Shown: positions 34,305 through 41,867 of the stretch, one piece after another
How positions within the stretch are numbered: position 1 is the stretch's first letter
How the letters are laid out: every line of letters begins with the position of its first letter
NCBI RefSeq assembly: GCF_000518765.1
Contig: NZ_KI912489.1
Coordinates: 252,652-316,651 of the forward strand
Length of the DNA: 64,000 nt
Direction: 5' to 3'
From: Ruminococcus flavefaciens ATCC 19208
Lineage (GTDB): Bacteria; Bacillota; Clostridia; Oscillospirales; Ruminococcaceae
Notes under the pieces: generated by a model
The model's input: only the letters and a program-made list of their open reading frames with translations
Databases searched by the model: none
Told to the model about the DNA's origin: nothing
Program-made: the position numbers and the translations under genes

Positions 34305-35906
34305 ATGGATAATGGCTACTCTATCAAGGACATCATTTCACTACTTTTAAGCAAATTGTGGCTGCTTATTATTGTGACTATAATTGGCGGTGCGGCAGCT
34401 TTCTGCTACTCAAAATTTGTAATGCCGCTGAAATATTCTTCCCATATTTCGATGTATGTCCAGAGTTATACAGGTATAACAGAAAATGCCAATCAGCAGA
34501 ACAATATAAGCAATTCAAAGCAGCTTGTAAATACATATATGGAAGTGTTGAAAGATGATGCAGTAATGAACGCTGTAGGCGATAAGCTGCTGACTCAGTT
34601 CGATGCAGACACTTTAAGCAAAAACTTCGGTATGATCGATGGAAAGATATCACCTTCATCTATTCGTGACTGTTATTCTATCAGCTCAGTTCAGGATACA
34701 TCAGCAGTAAAGATCGTTTCCACTACAAAGAATGCAGAGGTAGCTGCAGCTTTGTGTAACGACCTTACGGAGGTTGCTCCGAGCTACGTTGAGGAAGCAG
34801 TTGGCGTAGGTTCTATAAATACTATCGACAGAGCTAAGGTATATAACTCACCTGTAGCTCCTAACATGAAGAAGAACGCAGCACTTGGTGCTATGGCAGC
34901 ACTTGCGCTGACTTGTATGATAATCTTCCTTATTGACTTCTTTGATAATACAGTCAAGGATACAGATACAGTTGCAGATAAGTTCAAGAAGCCTATCATC
35001 GGTGAGATCGCAGCCTTCGGAGTTGAAAAGAAAAAGAAGGACAGCGACGAGGACGAGCACGTAAAGCTCACGGATAAATCCGTTCCCTTCAATGTAGTTG
35101 AAAGCTACAAGTCCATACGTACAAATATAAGCTTTGCGCTTTCAACTGTGGATAAGAAGATATTTGCAGTATCCTCTGCAAATCCGCGAGAAGGTAAATC
35201 CACAACATCTGCTAATATAGCAATTGCTCTTGCACAAGGCGGCAATAAGATACTCCTTATAGATGCCGATATGCGTAAGGCTGTACAGCATAAGGTATTT
35301 GGTCTTAAAAACAAAAAGGGACTTTCTTCTGCAATCAGTAAAATGTGCAGCCTCGAAGAATGTATCCATAAGAATGTTATGGAAAACCTTGATGTAATGA
35401 CAGCAGGTCCTGTACCGCCTAACCCGTCGGAGCTTCTTGCTTCTGAAAATATGGGAGTTATCCTTGAAAAGCTCAGCGAGGAATATTCAATGATACTTAT
35501 TGATACTCCGCCTGTAAATGTAGTTACAGACGCTATGGAGCTTGCAAAGTATATTTCGGGTATCGTAGTTGTCCTCAGATACGGTGTTACAACAAATGAA
35601 GATGCTGAAGATGCAATAAAGAAGATAGAATTCTCAAAGATGAATATGCTCGGATTTATCATGAACGATATCAAGATGAAGAAGAGCGGCTATTATTCAA
35701 AGTATAAGTACAAGAGCAAGTACTACTACAAGAAGGGCTACGGTTATGGCGGCTACGGCGGTTATGGCTATGGATATTATGGTTCAAAGCCTGAGACAGG
35801 TGATGAAGATACAGATGAGGAAGTGAAAGAAGAAACAGTAAAGAAAGAAACTTCTTCCGCAAAGACAAACAATAGCAATTCAAAGAAAAAGAAAGGTAAG
35901 AAATAA
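34305..35906 (+). CDS. Wzz-type chain-length regulator fused to a BY-type tyrosine kinase
   Basis: 533 residues; CpsC- and CpsD-like parts in one chain. Residues about 1-220 are the Wzz domain with membrane helices near 17-35 and 195-215. The kinase has Walker A NPREGKSTTS (about 292), Walker A' LLIDADMRK (about 325) and MILIDTPPVN. The tail has a Tyr/Gly cluster (YGGYGGYGYGYYG) as autophosphorylation sites, then a long Glu/Thr/Lys-rich end. It controls polymer length and export of exopolysaccharide. Its stop overlaps the start of the phosphatase gene by 1 nt. GGAAAGGAAC precedes the ATG. Confidence 0.92.
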   Translation: MDNGYSIKDIISLLLSKLWLLIIVTIIGGAAAFCYSKFVMPLKYSSHISMYVQSYTGITENANQQNNISNSKQLVNTYMEVLKDDAVMNAVGDKLLTQFDADTLSKNFGMIDGKISPSSIRDCYSISSVQDTSAVKIVSTTKNAEVAAALCNDLTEVAPSYVEEAVGVGSINTIDRAKVYNSPVAPNMKKNAALGAMAALALTCMIIFLIDFFDNTVKDTDTVADKFKKPIIGEIAAFGVEKKKKDSDEDEHVKLTDKSVPFNVVESYKSIRTNISFALSTVDKKIFAVSSANPREGKSTTSANIAIALAQGGNKILLIDADMRKAVQHKVFGLKNKKGLSSAISKMCSLEECIHKNVMENLDVMTAGPVPPNPSELLASENMGVILEKLSEEYSMILIDTPPVNVVTDAMELAKYISGIVVVLRYGVTTNEDAEDAIKKIEFSKMNMLGFIMNDIKMKKSGYYSKYKYKSKYYYKKGYGYGGYGGYGYGYYGSKPETGDEDTDEEVKEETVKKETSSAKTNNSNSKKKKGKK

Positions 35907-36580
35907 TGACCGAGTATCATTGTCATATACTTCCGGGGATCGACGATGGGGCTAAAGATGTGGAAACATCACTTGCGATGATAGAGATGATGAAGGAACA
36001 AGGGGTAGAGCGAATAGTCGCCACTTCACATTTCTATGCACACCGCGAAAAATCAGTAGCTGAGTTTCTGAAAAAGAGACAGGCTGCTTTTGAAAAGATC
36101 AGGGACAAGTCTGTGATAAAAGATATTAGACTCGGTGCAGAGGTAGCCGTCGAAAATGGTATTTCCGAACTTCCCGATATCGAAAAGCTTGCTGTTGAGG
36201 GCACACGAATGATACTTCTGGAGCTGCCGTATAGGGCTTATGCTAAATGGATGTCTGAGGAAATATACAACATCGGCGCAGAGTTTAACTTAAAGGTAAT
36301 GCTGGCACACGTTCATCGTTACCTTGAATACTACAGTAAGGAAGAAATGGAGGAATTGCTTTCAACAAAAGCTGTAATGCAGATAAATAATGAAGCGTTT
36401 GCAGGCTGGAAAGAGAGAAAGCTTGTGAAGCGTATCATAGCTGATGAAAAGAGATTTGCTTTCGGAAGCGATGCACATAATACCGGTGACCGCAAGCCCA
36501 ACTGGGACTTGCTTAAAAAGAAGGTAAAGCCTGAAATAATCGGGCTTTCTGATAAAATTTTAGATAGATATATACTTTGA
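35906..36580 (+). CDS. CpsB/YwqE-type tyrosine-protein phosphatase (PHP family)
   Basis: 224 residues. Metal-binding PHP motifs are present: YHCHILPGIDDG at the N-terminus, ATSHFYAHRE, the acidic LGAEVAVE, AHVHRY and GSDAHN. It dephosphorylates the tyrosine cluster of the BY kinase encoded immediately upstream, which allows the cycle needed for polymer export. The start overlaps the kinase stop (TAATG), so the pair is translated together. Confidence 0.92.
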   Translation: MTEYHCHILPGIDDGAKDVETSLAMIEMMKEQGVERIVATSHFYAHREKSVAEFLKKRQAAFEKIRDKSVIKDIRLGAEVAVENGISELPDIEKLAVEGTRMILLELPYRAYAKWMSEEIYNIGAEFNLKVMLAHVHRYLEYYSKEEMEELLSTKAVMQINNEAFAGWKERKLVKRIIADEKRFAFGSDAHNTGDRKPNWDLLKKKVKPEIIGLSDKILDRYIL

Positions 36581-36689
36581 TAAGTCGTAATAATCAATCA
36601 TGCTTTAAATGATCAATTTTTCATTATTACATCTTGAAAGTTTGATCATAAATATAATAATCTACAATCTTCTTTAAGGGGGTATATGT

Positions 36690-37214
36690 ATGCAAAACTT
36701 GCTTATTTTAGGCGCTGGACAGTACGGAATGGTGGCTAAGGAAATAGCCGAGTCAATGAGGAAATACGATCATATTGATTTCCTCGATGATAACAATCCG
36801 ATCGCAGTGGGGAAGTTGGGGGACTTTGAAAATCTAAGCAATGTTTACGATTCTGCGGTTGTGGCTATAGGCAATTCAGATTTCCGATTAAAGCTCATCG
36901 AAGAACTTCGTAATATGGGGTACAATATACCGTGTCTGATTCACGAACGTGCATATGTTTCGCCGTCTGCCAAGATCGGTATGGGTTCATTTATTGAGCC
37001 TATGGCTGTCGTGCATACGGAAGTAGTAGTTGAGACAGGATGCATTATTTCCGCAGGTGTTATTATAAATCATAATAGCACTATCCATAAAGGATGTCAT
37101 ATCAACTGCGGCTGCGTTGTAAAGGCAAGAGCAGAGATTGATGAAAAAACACGAACAGGGTATAACGAGATATGTGATACCCCAGTCAAGCATGAGATTC
37201 GTGTTGCTGTGTGA
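36690..37214 (+). CDS. NeuD/PglD-type sugar O-acyltransferase
   Basis: 174 residues. The N-terminal nucleotide-sugar-binding fold starts LLILGAGQYGMVAKEIA. The C-terminal left-handed beta-helix of hexapeptide repeats (AYVSPSAKIGMGSFIEP, INHNSTIHKGCHINCG) is the acyltransferase part. It is somewhat short: relatives run to about 205-215 residues and have more hexapeptide turns. It probably acetylates an amino sugar for the exopolysaccharide. Its start at 36690 follows a GGGGG stretch. It is 109 bp after the phosphatase gene. Confidence 0.82.
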   Translation: MQNLLILGAGQYGMVAKEIAESMRKYDHIDFLDDNNPIAVGKLGDFENLSNVYDSAVVAIGNSDFRLKLIEELRNMGYNIPCLIHERAYVSPSAKIGMGSFIEPMAVVHTEVVVETGCIISAGVIINHNSTIHKGCHINCGCVVKARAEIDEKTRTGYNEICDTPVKHEIRVAV

Positions 37215-37271
37215 TTAAAATTGGGTGGTTAAGTATTCTGACAGATTGTCAGGTTAGTGAGGAATGATAAA

Positions 37272-37539
37272 ATGAAAGAGCAGACTAAAAAATTTGAAAA
37301 CTGCGGCAAAAGCCACAGGAATAGTTCTGGGGGCTACATACTTAGTGATGCGTCGAATTGCAAAGAAACAGTATCCAAAGTCGGTTTATGCTGATAAGCC
37401 TGAGGAACAAAATCCTGTTGAGGGAAGAAAGGTCGTTTTTGTCGAAGATAAGAATGACCCTATGAATGCAGACGGCAAGTGCGGATATCTTGAAGTTGTT
37501 GAGAATAGTACGCATTTCCCAACATTTTATGAGAAGTAA
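37272..37539 (+). pseudogene. 5' remnant of an initiating sugar transferase
   Basis: The ATG at 37272 opens MKEQTKK, then an extra T in the run at 37293-37295 shifts the frame. Removing one T gives KLKTAAKATGIVLGATYLV joined to the open frame that runs to 37539. The rest (VVFVEDKNDPMNADGKCGYLE, THFPTFYEK) matches the N-terminal linker of undecaprenyl-phosphate sugar-phosphotransferases of Clostridia, where the catalytic bacterial sugar transferase domain normally follows. Here a stop comes at once and a terminator follows. The enzyme that starts repeat-unit synthesis is therefore lost at this place. The homology is from memory of the linker sequence. Confidence 0.65.
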
Positions 37540-37600
37540 GGTGTTTAGATGATAATAATACCTTTGACAATACTCATAAAAAGGCCGCAGAATAAAAAGA

Positions 37601-37628
37601 ATCCCCAGGATGAAAACATTCTGGGGAT
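37601..37628 (+). terminator. Terminator after the sugar-transferase remnant
   Basis: ATCCCCAGGATG / CATTCTGGGGAT hairpin with A-rich left and T-rich right flanks, 60 bp after the remnant. Confidence 0.75.
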
Positions 37629-37700
37629 ATTGTATTTGGGCTCTGCTTTAGCGACAAAAACTGTAACAGTTTAGCACTCGAAGTAATATATTCTTATTAT

Positions 37701-38264
37701 TTATATGCTTTCACAGATTTTCTTTTCACATTCCAGCAGTATCTGTTCTTCGTCAGCACCGTCAATATCCAGTCCGATTGCCTTGAACATAGTGCAGTCT
37801 TTGATACCATAGAAGTTTTCTGCAAGTGCACGAATGTATCCGAATCCATATTCTTCAGGGAAGAACATACCTCCGGCAGTGGTTACATAGTACAGCTTTT
37901 TTGCTTTGCATAGTCCAACAGGATAGCCTTCAGAGGTATATTTGAAGGTGATACCTGCTACATTTACCTGTTCAAAATACTGCTTTAGCATTGCAGGGAA
38001 AGACAGATCCCAGAACGGTGCAGCTATCACGATAGTATCTGCGGCTGCAAACTGCCGTGCGAGCTCAAACATTGGGTGCATATAAGCACCTTCTGACAGC
38101 AACATATCTCGTGTCTGTATATATGCATAATCCACAGGCTGAAACGCGATATCTGACAGAGCAAGCTCTGTGAACGGTTTATTTAATTGTTGGAGTAATA
38201 CATCAGCCAGTCTTAATGTTCTGGAATGCCCGCCACGGACACATGCGTTTACAAATAAAATCAT
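37701..38264 (-). CDS. Flavodoxin-fold NAD(P)H oxidoreductase
   Basis: 187 residues of the NAD(P)H:quinone oxidoreductase / FMN-azoreductase type. The N-terminal phosphate-binding loop is NACVRGGHSRT, the conserved APFWDLSFPAMLKQYFEQV contacts flavin, and TTAGGMFFPE follows. It should transfer electrons from NAD(P)H through FMN to quinones or azo compounds. It is on the opposite strand to the flanking polysaccharide genes and looks unrelated to them. The ATG at 38264 has GGGGGAG 9 nt upstream; earlier in-frame ATGs do not. Confidence 0.88.
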   Translation of the reverse strand: MILFVNACVRGGHSRTLRLADVLLQQLNKPFTELALSDIAFQPVDYAYIQTRDMLLSEGAYMHPMFELARQFAAADTIVIAAPFWDLSFPAMLKQYFEQVNVAGITFKYTSEGYPVGLCKAKKLYYVTTAGGMFFPEEYGFGYIRALAENFYGIKDCTMFKAIGLDIDGADEEQILLECEKKICESI

Positions 38265-38498
38265 ATATTTCAGCTCCCCCATAAAAATCAATGTGTGTAA
38301 AGAATCATTAAAGTCTTTTTTGAAAGACAGTATTATTCATCTTCGGACAATGCGTATTTTTATATTCTTATTATAGCACACAAGGTGGATTTTTACAAGC
38401 AATAGTATGTAAGAAGTTTAACTTGATTTTCATTCATATAGTGACGAGCATGCAATGATAGTGCCTTTGTGTAAAGCTGACAGAGTAAGAAATTGCAA

Positions 38499-38645
38499 TG
38501 TCACTTATAATGACACTGCAACGCACAAAAGAGCTGTCAATTTCAACAAATTGCAATTATTCACAGCAAATCACTTGACATTGATAGCTTGCTAAGCTAT
38601 AATATATTTAATACAATTTCAAGTGTGATGTCGCAATTTGTGACA
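38499..38645 (+). promoter_or_regulatory. Promoter flanked by two TGTC-N9-GACA palindromes
   Basis: The promoter is TTGACA (38575-38580), 17-bp spacer, TATAAT (38598-38603). A TGTC-N9-GACA palindrome lies upstream (38499-38515), and a second with the same spacing lies just past the start of transcription (38629-38645), 130 bp apart. This is a classic layout for repression by looping. The downstream gene itself encodes a helix-turn-helix protein, so autoregulation is a natural guess. Confidence 0.7.
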
Positions 38646-38668
38646 ATTGTATATCGGGAGGTTTAACT

Positions 38669-40159
38669 ATGAAGCATTTATCTCTTAAGCTATTGGCTGA
38701 GACAGTTACAAGCAAAAGAAAGGCAATGGGTCTTTCACAGACTGCACTTTCTGAAAAAACAGGCATTAGTCGTACAATGTTTACCAGACTGGAACAGCAG
38801 AATTTCAGTCCTTCTGTTGATCAGCTATTGTGTCTTTCTGAGGTTCTTGATTTTGATTACAGAGACCTCTTTGAGGATGACACTGTTGAGATAAAGCCTG
38901 TGGAGCGTAAGAAGATCGCTGTAGCCGGAACAGGTTATGTTGGACTTTCTCTTGCAGTTCTTCTTTCACAGCATAACGATGTTACAGCTGTTGACATAGT
39001 TCCTGAAAAAGTAGAAAAGCTGAATAACTGGATATCTCCTATACAGGATGACTTCATTGAGCAGTACCTTGCAGAGCATGAAGAGCGTAAGCTTTCTCTC
39101 AAAGCTACAACAGACGGCGAATCAGCTTACAAGGACGCAGATTTTATTATCGTGGCTGCTCCTACAAACTATGATCCTAAGACTAACTATTTTGACTGTT
39201 CCGCTGTTGAGACTGTTCTGGAGCTTATCAAGAAGGTTACAGGCAAAAAGAAGAAAAAGCCGACTATAGTTATCAAGTCAACTATTCCTGTAGGCTATAC
39301 AGCTCAGGTTCGTGAGAAGGTCGGCATGGATAATATCATATTCAGTCCTGAGTTCCTGCGCGAATCCAAGGCTCTTTATGATAACCTCTATCCTTCACGT
39401 ATCATAGTAGGGTCAGATGAAGCCAACATGGAGGCTGCAAAGACTTTTGCTGATATGTTGCAGCAGGGGGCTATCAAGACAAACATTCCTGTTCTTTTCA
39501 TGGCTACAACTGAGGCAGAAGCAGTAAAGCTTTTTGCTAATACATATCTTGCACTGCGTGTAAGCTACTTCAATGAGCTTGATACATATGCAGAAGTTAA
39601 GGGACTTAAAACTCAAAATATCATAAAGGGTATCTGCCTTGATCCACGTGTGGGCGACTACTATAATAACCCGTCATTCGGCTACGGTGGTTACTGTCTG
39701 CCAAAGGACACAAAGCAGCTTCTTGCAAACTACCAGAATGTACCTCAGAACATGATGTCTGCTATCGTTGAGTCCAATAGAACACGTAAGGACTTTATTG
39801 CTGACCGTGTACTTGAAATGGCTGAATATTACAGTTATGGAAGCAATAATGAATTTGATAGCAGTAAAGAGAAAAATGTTACTGTTGGCGTATATCGTCT
39901 GACTATGAAGAGCAATTCGGATAACTTCCGTCAGAGTTCTATTCAGGGCGTTATGAAGCGTATCAAGGCAAAGGGTGCAACTGTTATAATTTATGAGCCA
40001 ACTCTTGAAAACGGAAGTACTTTCTTTGGCTCAACAGTAGTGAATGATTTGAAAAAATTCAAGAAGAAGTGCGGATGTATCATTGCAAACAGATATGATT
40101 CTGTTCTTGATGATGTTGAAGAAAAGGTTTATACAAGAGATCTGTTCAGAAGGGATTAA
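38669..40159 (+). CDS. XRE helix-turn-helix / UDP-sugar 6-dehydrogenase fusion
   Basis: 496 residues. Residues about 1-66 are a Cro/C1-type helix-turn-helix ([23 protein letters not shown]). From about 80 on it is a UDP-glucose/UDP-N-acetyl-hexosamine dehydrogenase: NAD motif [43 protein letters not shown], and the active-site Cys in [10 protein letters not shown]. It should make a UDP-uronic acid for the exopolysaccharide. The DNA-binding domain suggests that the enzyme senses NAD or UDP-sugar and regulates its own locus. GGGAGG lies 8 nt before the ATG. Confidence 0.92.
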   Translation: MKHLSLKLLAETVTSKRKAMGLSQTALSEKTGISRTMFTRLEQQNFSPSVDQLLCLSEVLDFDYRDLFEDDTVEIKPVERKKIAVAGTGYVGLSLAVLLSQHNDVTAVDIVPEKVEKLNNWISPIQDDFIEQYLAEHEERKLSLKATTDGESAYKDADFIIVAAPTNYDPKTNYFDCSAVETVLELIKKVTGKKKKKPTIVIKSTIPVGYTAQVREKVGMDNIIFSPEFLRESKALYDNLYPSRIIVGSDEANMEAAKTFADMLQQGAIKTNIPVLFMATTEAEAVKLFANTYLALRVSYFNELDTYAEVKGLKTQNIIKGICLDPRVGDYYNNPSFGYGGYCLPKDTKQLLANYQNVPQNMMSAIVESNRTRKDFIADRVLEMAEYYSYGSNNEFDSSKEKNVTVGVYRLTMKSNSDNFRQSSIQGVMKRIKAKGATVIIYEPTLENGSTFFGSTVVNDLKKFKKKCGCIIANRYDSVLDDVEEKVYTRDLFRRD

Positions 40160-40162
40160 GAT

Positions 40163-41230
40163 ATTAGTAAAGAAAGAATCGACTTGAATAGCAAGAATAT
40201 CCTTGTCACCGGCTCTCCCGGATTTATAGGGGCAAATCTGGTATTGAGACTGTTGAAAGAGATGAACAGCGGAACTGTAGTCAGCCTTGATAATATGAAT
40301 GACTATTATGATCCGTCACTGAAAGAATATTGACTTTCTATAATCAAAGAAGCTGCTATTACTTCTCCTGTCAGACATATATTTGTTAAGGGAAATATAG
40401 CTGATAAAGCTCTGATTGACAGGCTTTTCGCTGAGTATAAATTTGATGTAGTGGTTAACTTAGCAGCACAGGCAGGTGTTCGTTATTCTATCGACCATCC
40501 TGATGTGTATATTGAGAGCAATATCATAGGTTTCTACAATATTCTGGAAGCGTGTCGTAATAATCCTGTGGAGCATCTTGTGTATGCATCAAGCTCTTCT
40601 GTATATGGCGGCAACAAGAAGGTTCCGTACAGCACTGAGGATAAGGTAGATAACCCTGTATCTCTTTATGCTGCAACCAAGAAGAGTAATGAGTTATTAG
40701 CACACAGCTATTCCAAGCTCTATAACATTCCATCAACCGGACTTCGTTTCTTTACAGTCTATGGCCCTGCCGGCAGACCTGATATGTTCTATTTCTCCGC
40801 AACAAATACATTAGCTAAAGGCGGAATAATAAAGATCTTTAACTACGGCAACTGCAAGCGTGACTTCACATATGTTGATGATATTGTTGAAGGTGTATTC
40901 AGAGTTATGCAGGGAGCCCCTGAGAAGCAGAACGGAGAAGACGGACTTCCGCTTCCGCCATACGCTGTGTATAACATCGGCGGAGGGACACCTGAAAACC
41001 TCATCGACTATATCAGCACTCTTCAGGAGGAGCTTGTGGACGCAGGTGTTCTTCCTGCTGACTATGACTTTGAAGGCCATAGAGAGCTTGTCGGAATGCA
41101 GCCGGGTGATGTACCTGTTACCTATGCTGACAGTAAAGGTCTTGAAAATGACTACGGATTCAGACCTACTATCGGTATCCGTGAGGGACTGAGAAAGTTC
41201 GCGCAGTGGTATGCGGAATACTATAAATAA
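40163..41230 (+). pseudogene. NAD-dependent nucleotide-sugar epimerase with nonsense mutation and lost start
   Basis: Read through one TGA, this frame encodes a full epimerase of about 350 residues related to UDP-glucuronate 4-epimerases. It has NAD motif TGSPGFIGANL, NLAAQAGVRYSI, SSSSVYG, and the YAATKKSNE active site. The TGA at 40331-40333 interrupts it where relatives have Arg (SLKEY-stop-LS). The best-placed start, at 40163, 8 nt after AGAAGGG, is ATT instead of ATG; a TTG at 40184 is the alternative. A product starting after the stop (GTG 40451) would lack the NAD-binding motif. The gene directly follows the dehydrogenase fusion. Confidence 0.85.
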
Positions 41231-41263
41231 ACATACTGCCCACGTACTATGTTTTCAAATGGC

Positions 41264-41300
41264 ATTTGTATCGCAGGTCACAGGTTCGAGTCTCGTCACA
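41264..41300 (+). pseudogene. tRNA-Thr(UGU)-like 3' fragment
   Basis: The stretch ATTTGTA-TC-GCAGGTCACA followed by GGTTCGAGTC matches the anticodon-to-T-arm half of a bacterial tRNA-Thr(UGU), with two bases missing in the anticodon stem. The T-loop TTCGAGT is intact, but the T stem has a mismatch and there is no 5' half. It is probably an attachment-site scar or a broken tRNA gene at the edge of the polysaccharide locus. Confidence 0.55.
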
Positions 41301-41322
41301 AACTTTAATATAATAACGAAGT

Positions 41323-41360
41323 GAAAGCACTTCCTCAATATGAGGGAGTGCTTTCTTTTT
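41323..41360 (+). terminator. Terminator at the end of the polysaccharide locus
   Basis: GAAAGCACTTCCTC / GAGGGAGTGCTTTC hairpin followed by TTTTT. Confidence 0.85.
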
Positions 41361-41441
41361 AACTGAATAAGTTTAGGAAAATATTAAAAACAGGTACTCA
41401 ATAATGACTGTTAACGATAATTGTGCATATCAAACTATATA

Positions 41442-41470
41442 TTGACAAATTTGTGGAAATATGATATAAT
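41442..41470 (+). promoter_or_regulatory. Consensus promoter of a small gene
   Basis: Perfect TTGACA (41442-41447), 17-bp spacer, perfect TATAAT (41465-41470). The transcript first carries a ribosome-binding site and a four-codon frame (ATG at 41513, MFIE), then the small gene at 41594. Such a strong promoter on so short a unit implies high expression. Confidence 0.75.
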
Positions 41471-41593
41471 AAATATACAATATAAAGTATATTCTATTTA
41501 GGGGTGATTTAAATGTTTATTGAATAATACATTATGATAATGCGTGTATCTCCGTTAATGGCAAATTCAAAGCTATAAGAAGGAGGATTCAAT

Positions 41594-41770
41594 ATGTGTG
41601 CAGCGGTTTTTGATTATAATGATAATGATTTTATAATGCCATTTGACAATAAAATGGGCATGGACTCTCAGGGGAATTTAATGAGGCGTTTAGATGAATA
41701 TGTAGCTATGGATATGAATTCAGGTAAATTTCATTATACGTCGCCCTGGATTGAAGATAATAATAAATAA
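41594..41770 (+). CDS. Small acidic protein, 58 residues, conserved type
   Basis: AAGGAGG lies 7 nt before the ATG. The product is acidic, lacks a signal peptide or membrane segment, and carries the pattern MDSQGNLMRR ... EYVAMDMNSGKFHYTSPW. From memory, similar short proteins with 'MD..GNLM.R.G...AMD...GE.H..S.W' occur in ruminococci, with no function known. A perfect consensus promoter and a strong terminator frame it as a single, probably abundant, transcript. Confidence 0.7.
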   Translation: MCAAVFDYNDNDFIMPFDNKMGMDSQGNLMRRLDEYVAMDMNSGKFHYTSPWIEDNNK

Positions 41771-41786
41771 TATGTATATATAAAAA

Positions 41787-41820
41787 AACAGGCAGATATC
41801 GCGGTATCTGCCTGTTTTTT
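41787..41820. terminator. Terminator of the small acidic-protein gene
   Basis: AACAGGCAGATA / TATCTGCCTGTT hairpin with a T-run on the plus strand and A-run on the left, so it may also stop the convergent subtilase transcript. Confidence 0.85.
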
Positions 41821-41867
41821 AATTATACGGTTATTATCGTGAATTTAAATTTACGAATATTGACAAA

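Noticed and set aside
40451..41230. A shorter epimerase starting at GTG 40451
   Set aside because: It would lack the NAD-binding motif and has no ribosome-binding site; the sequence upstream is clearly the same gene.
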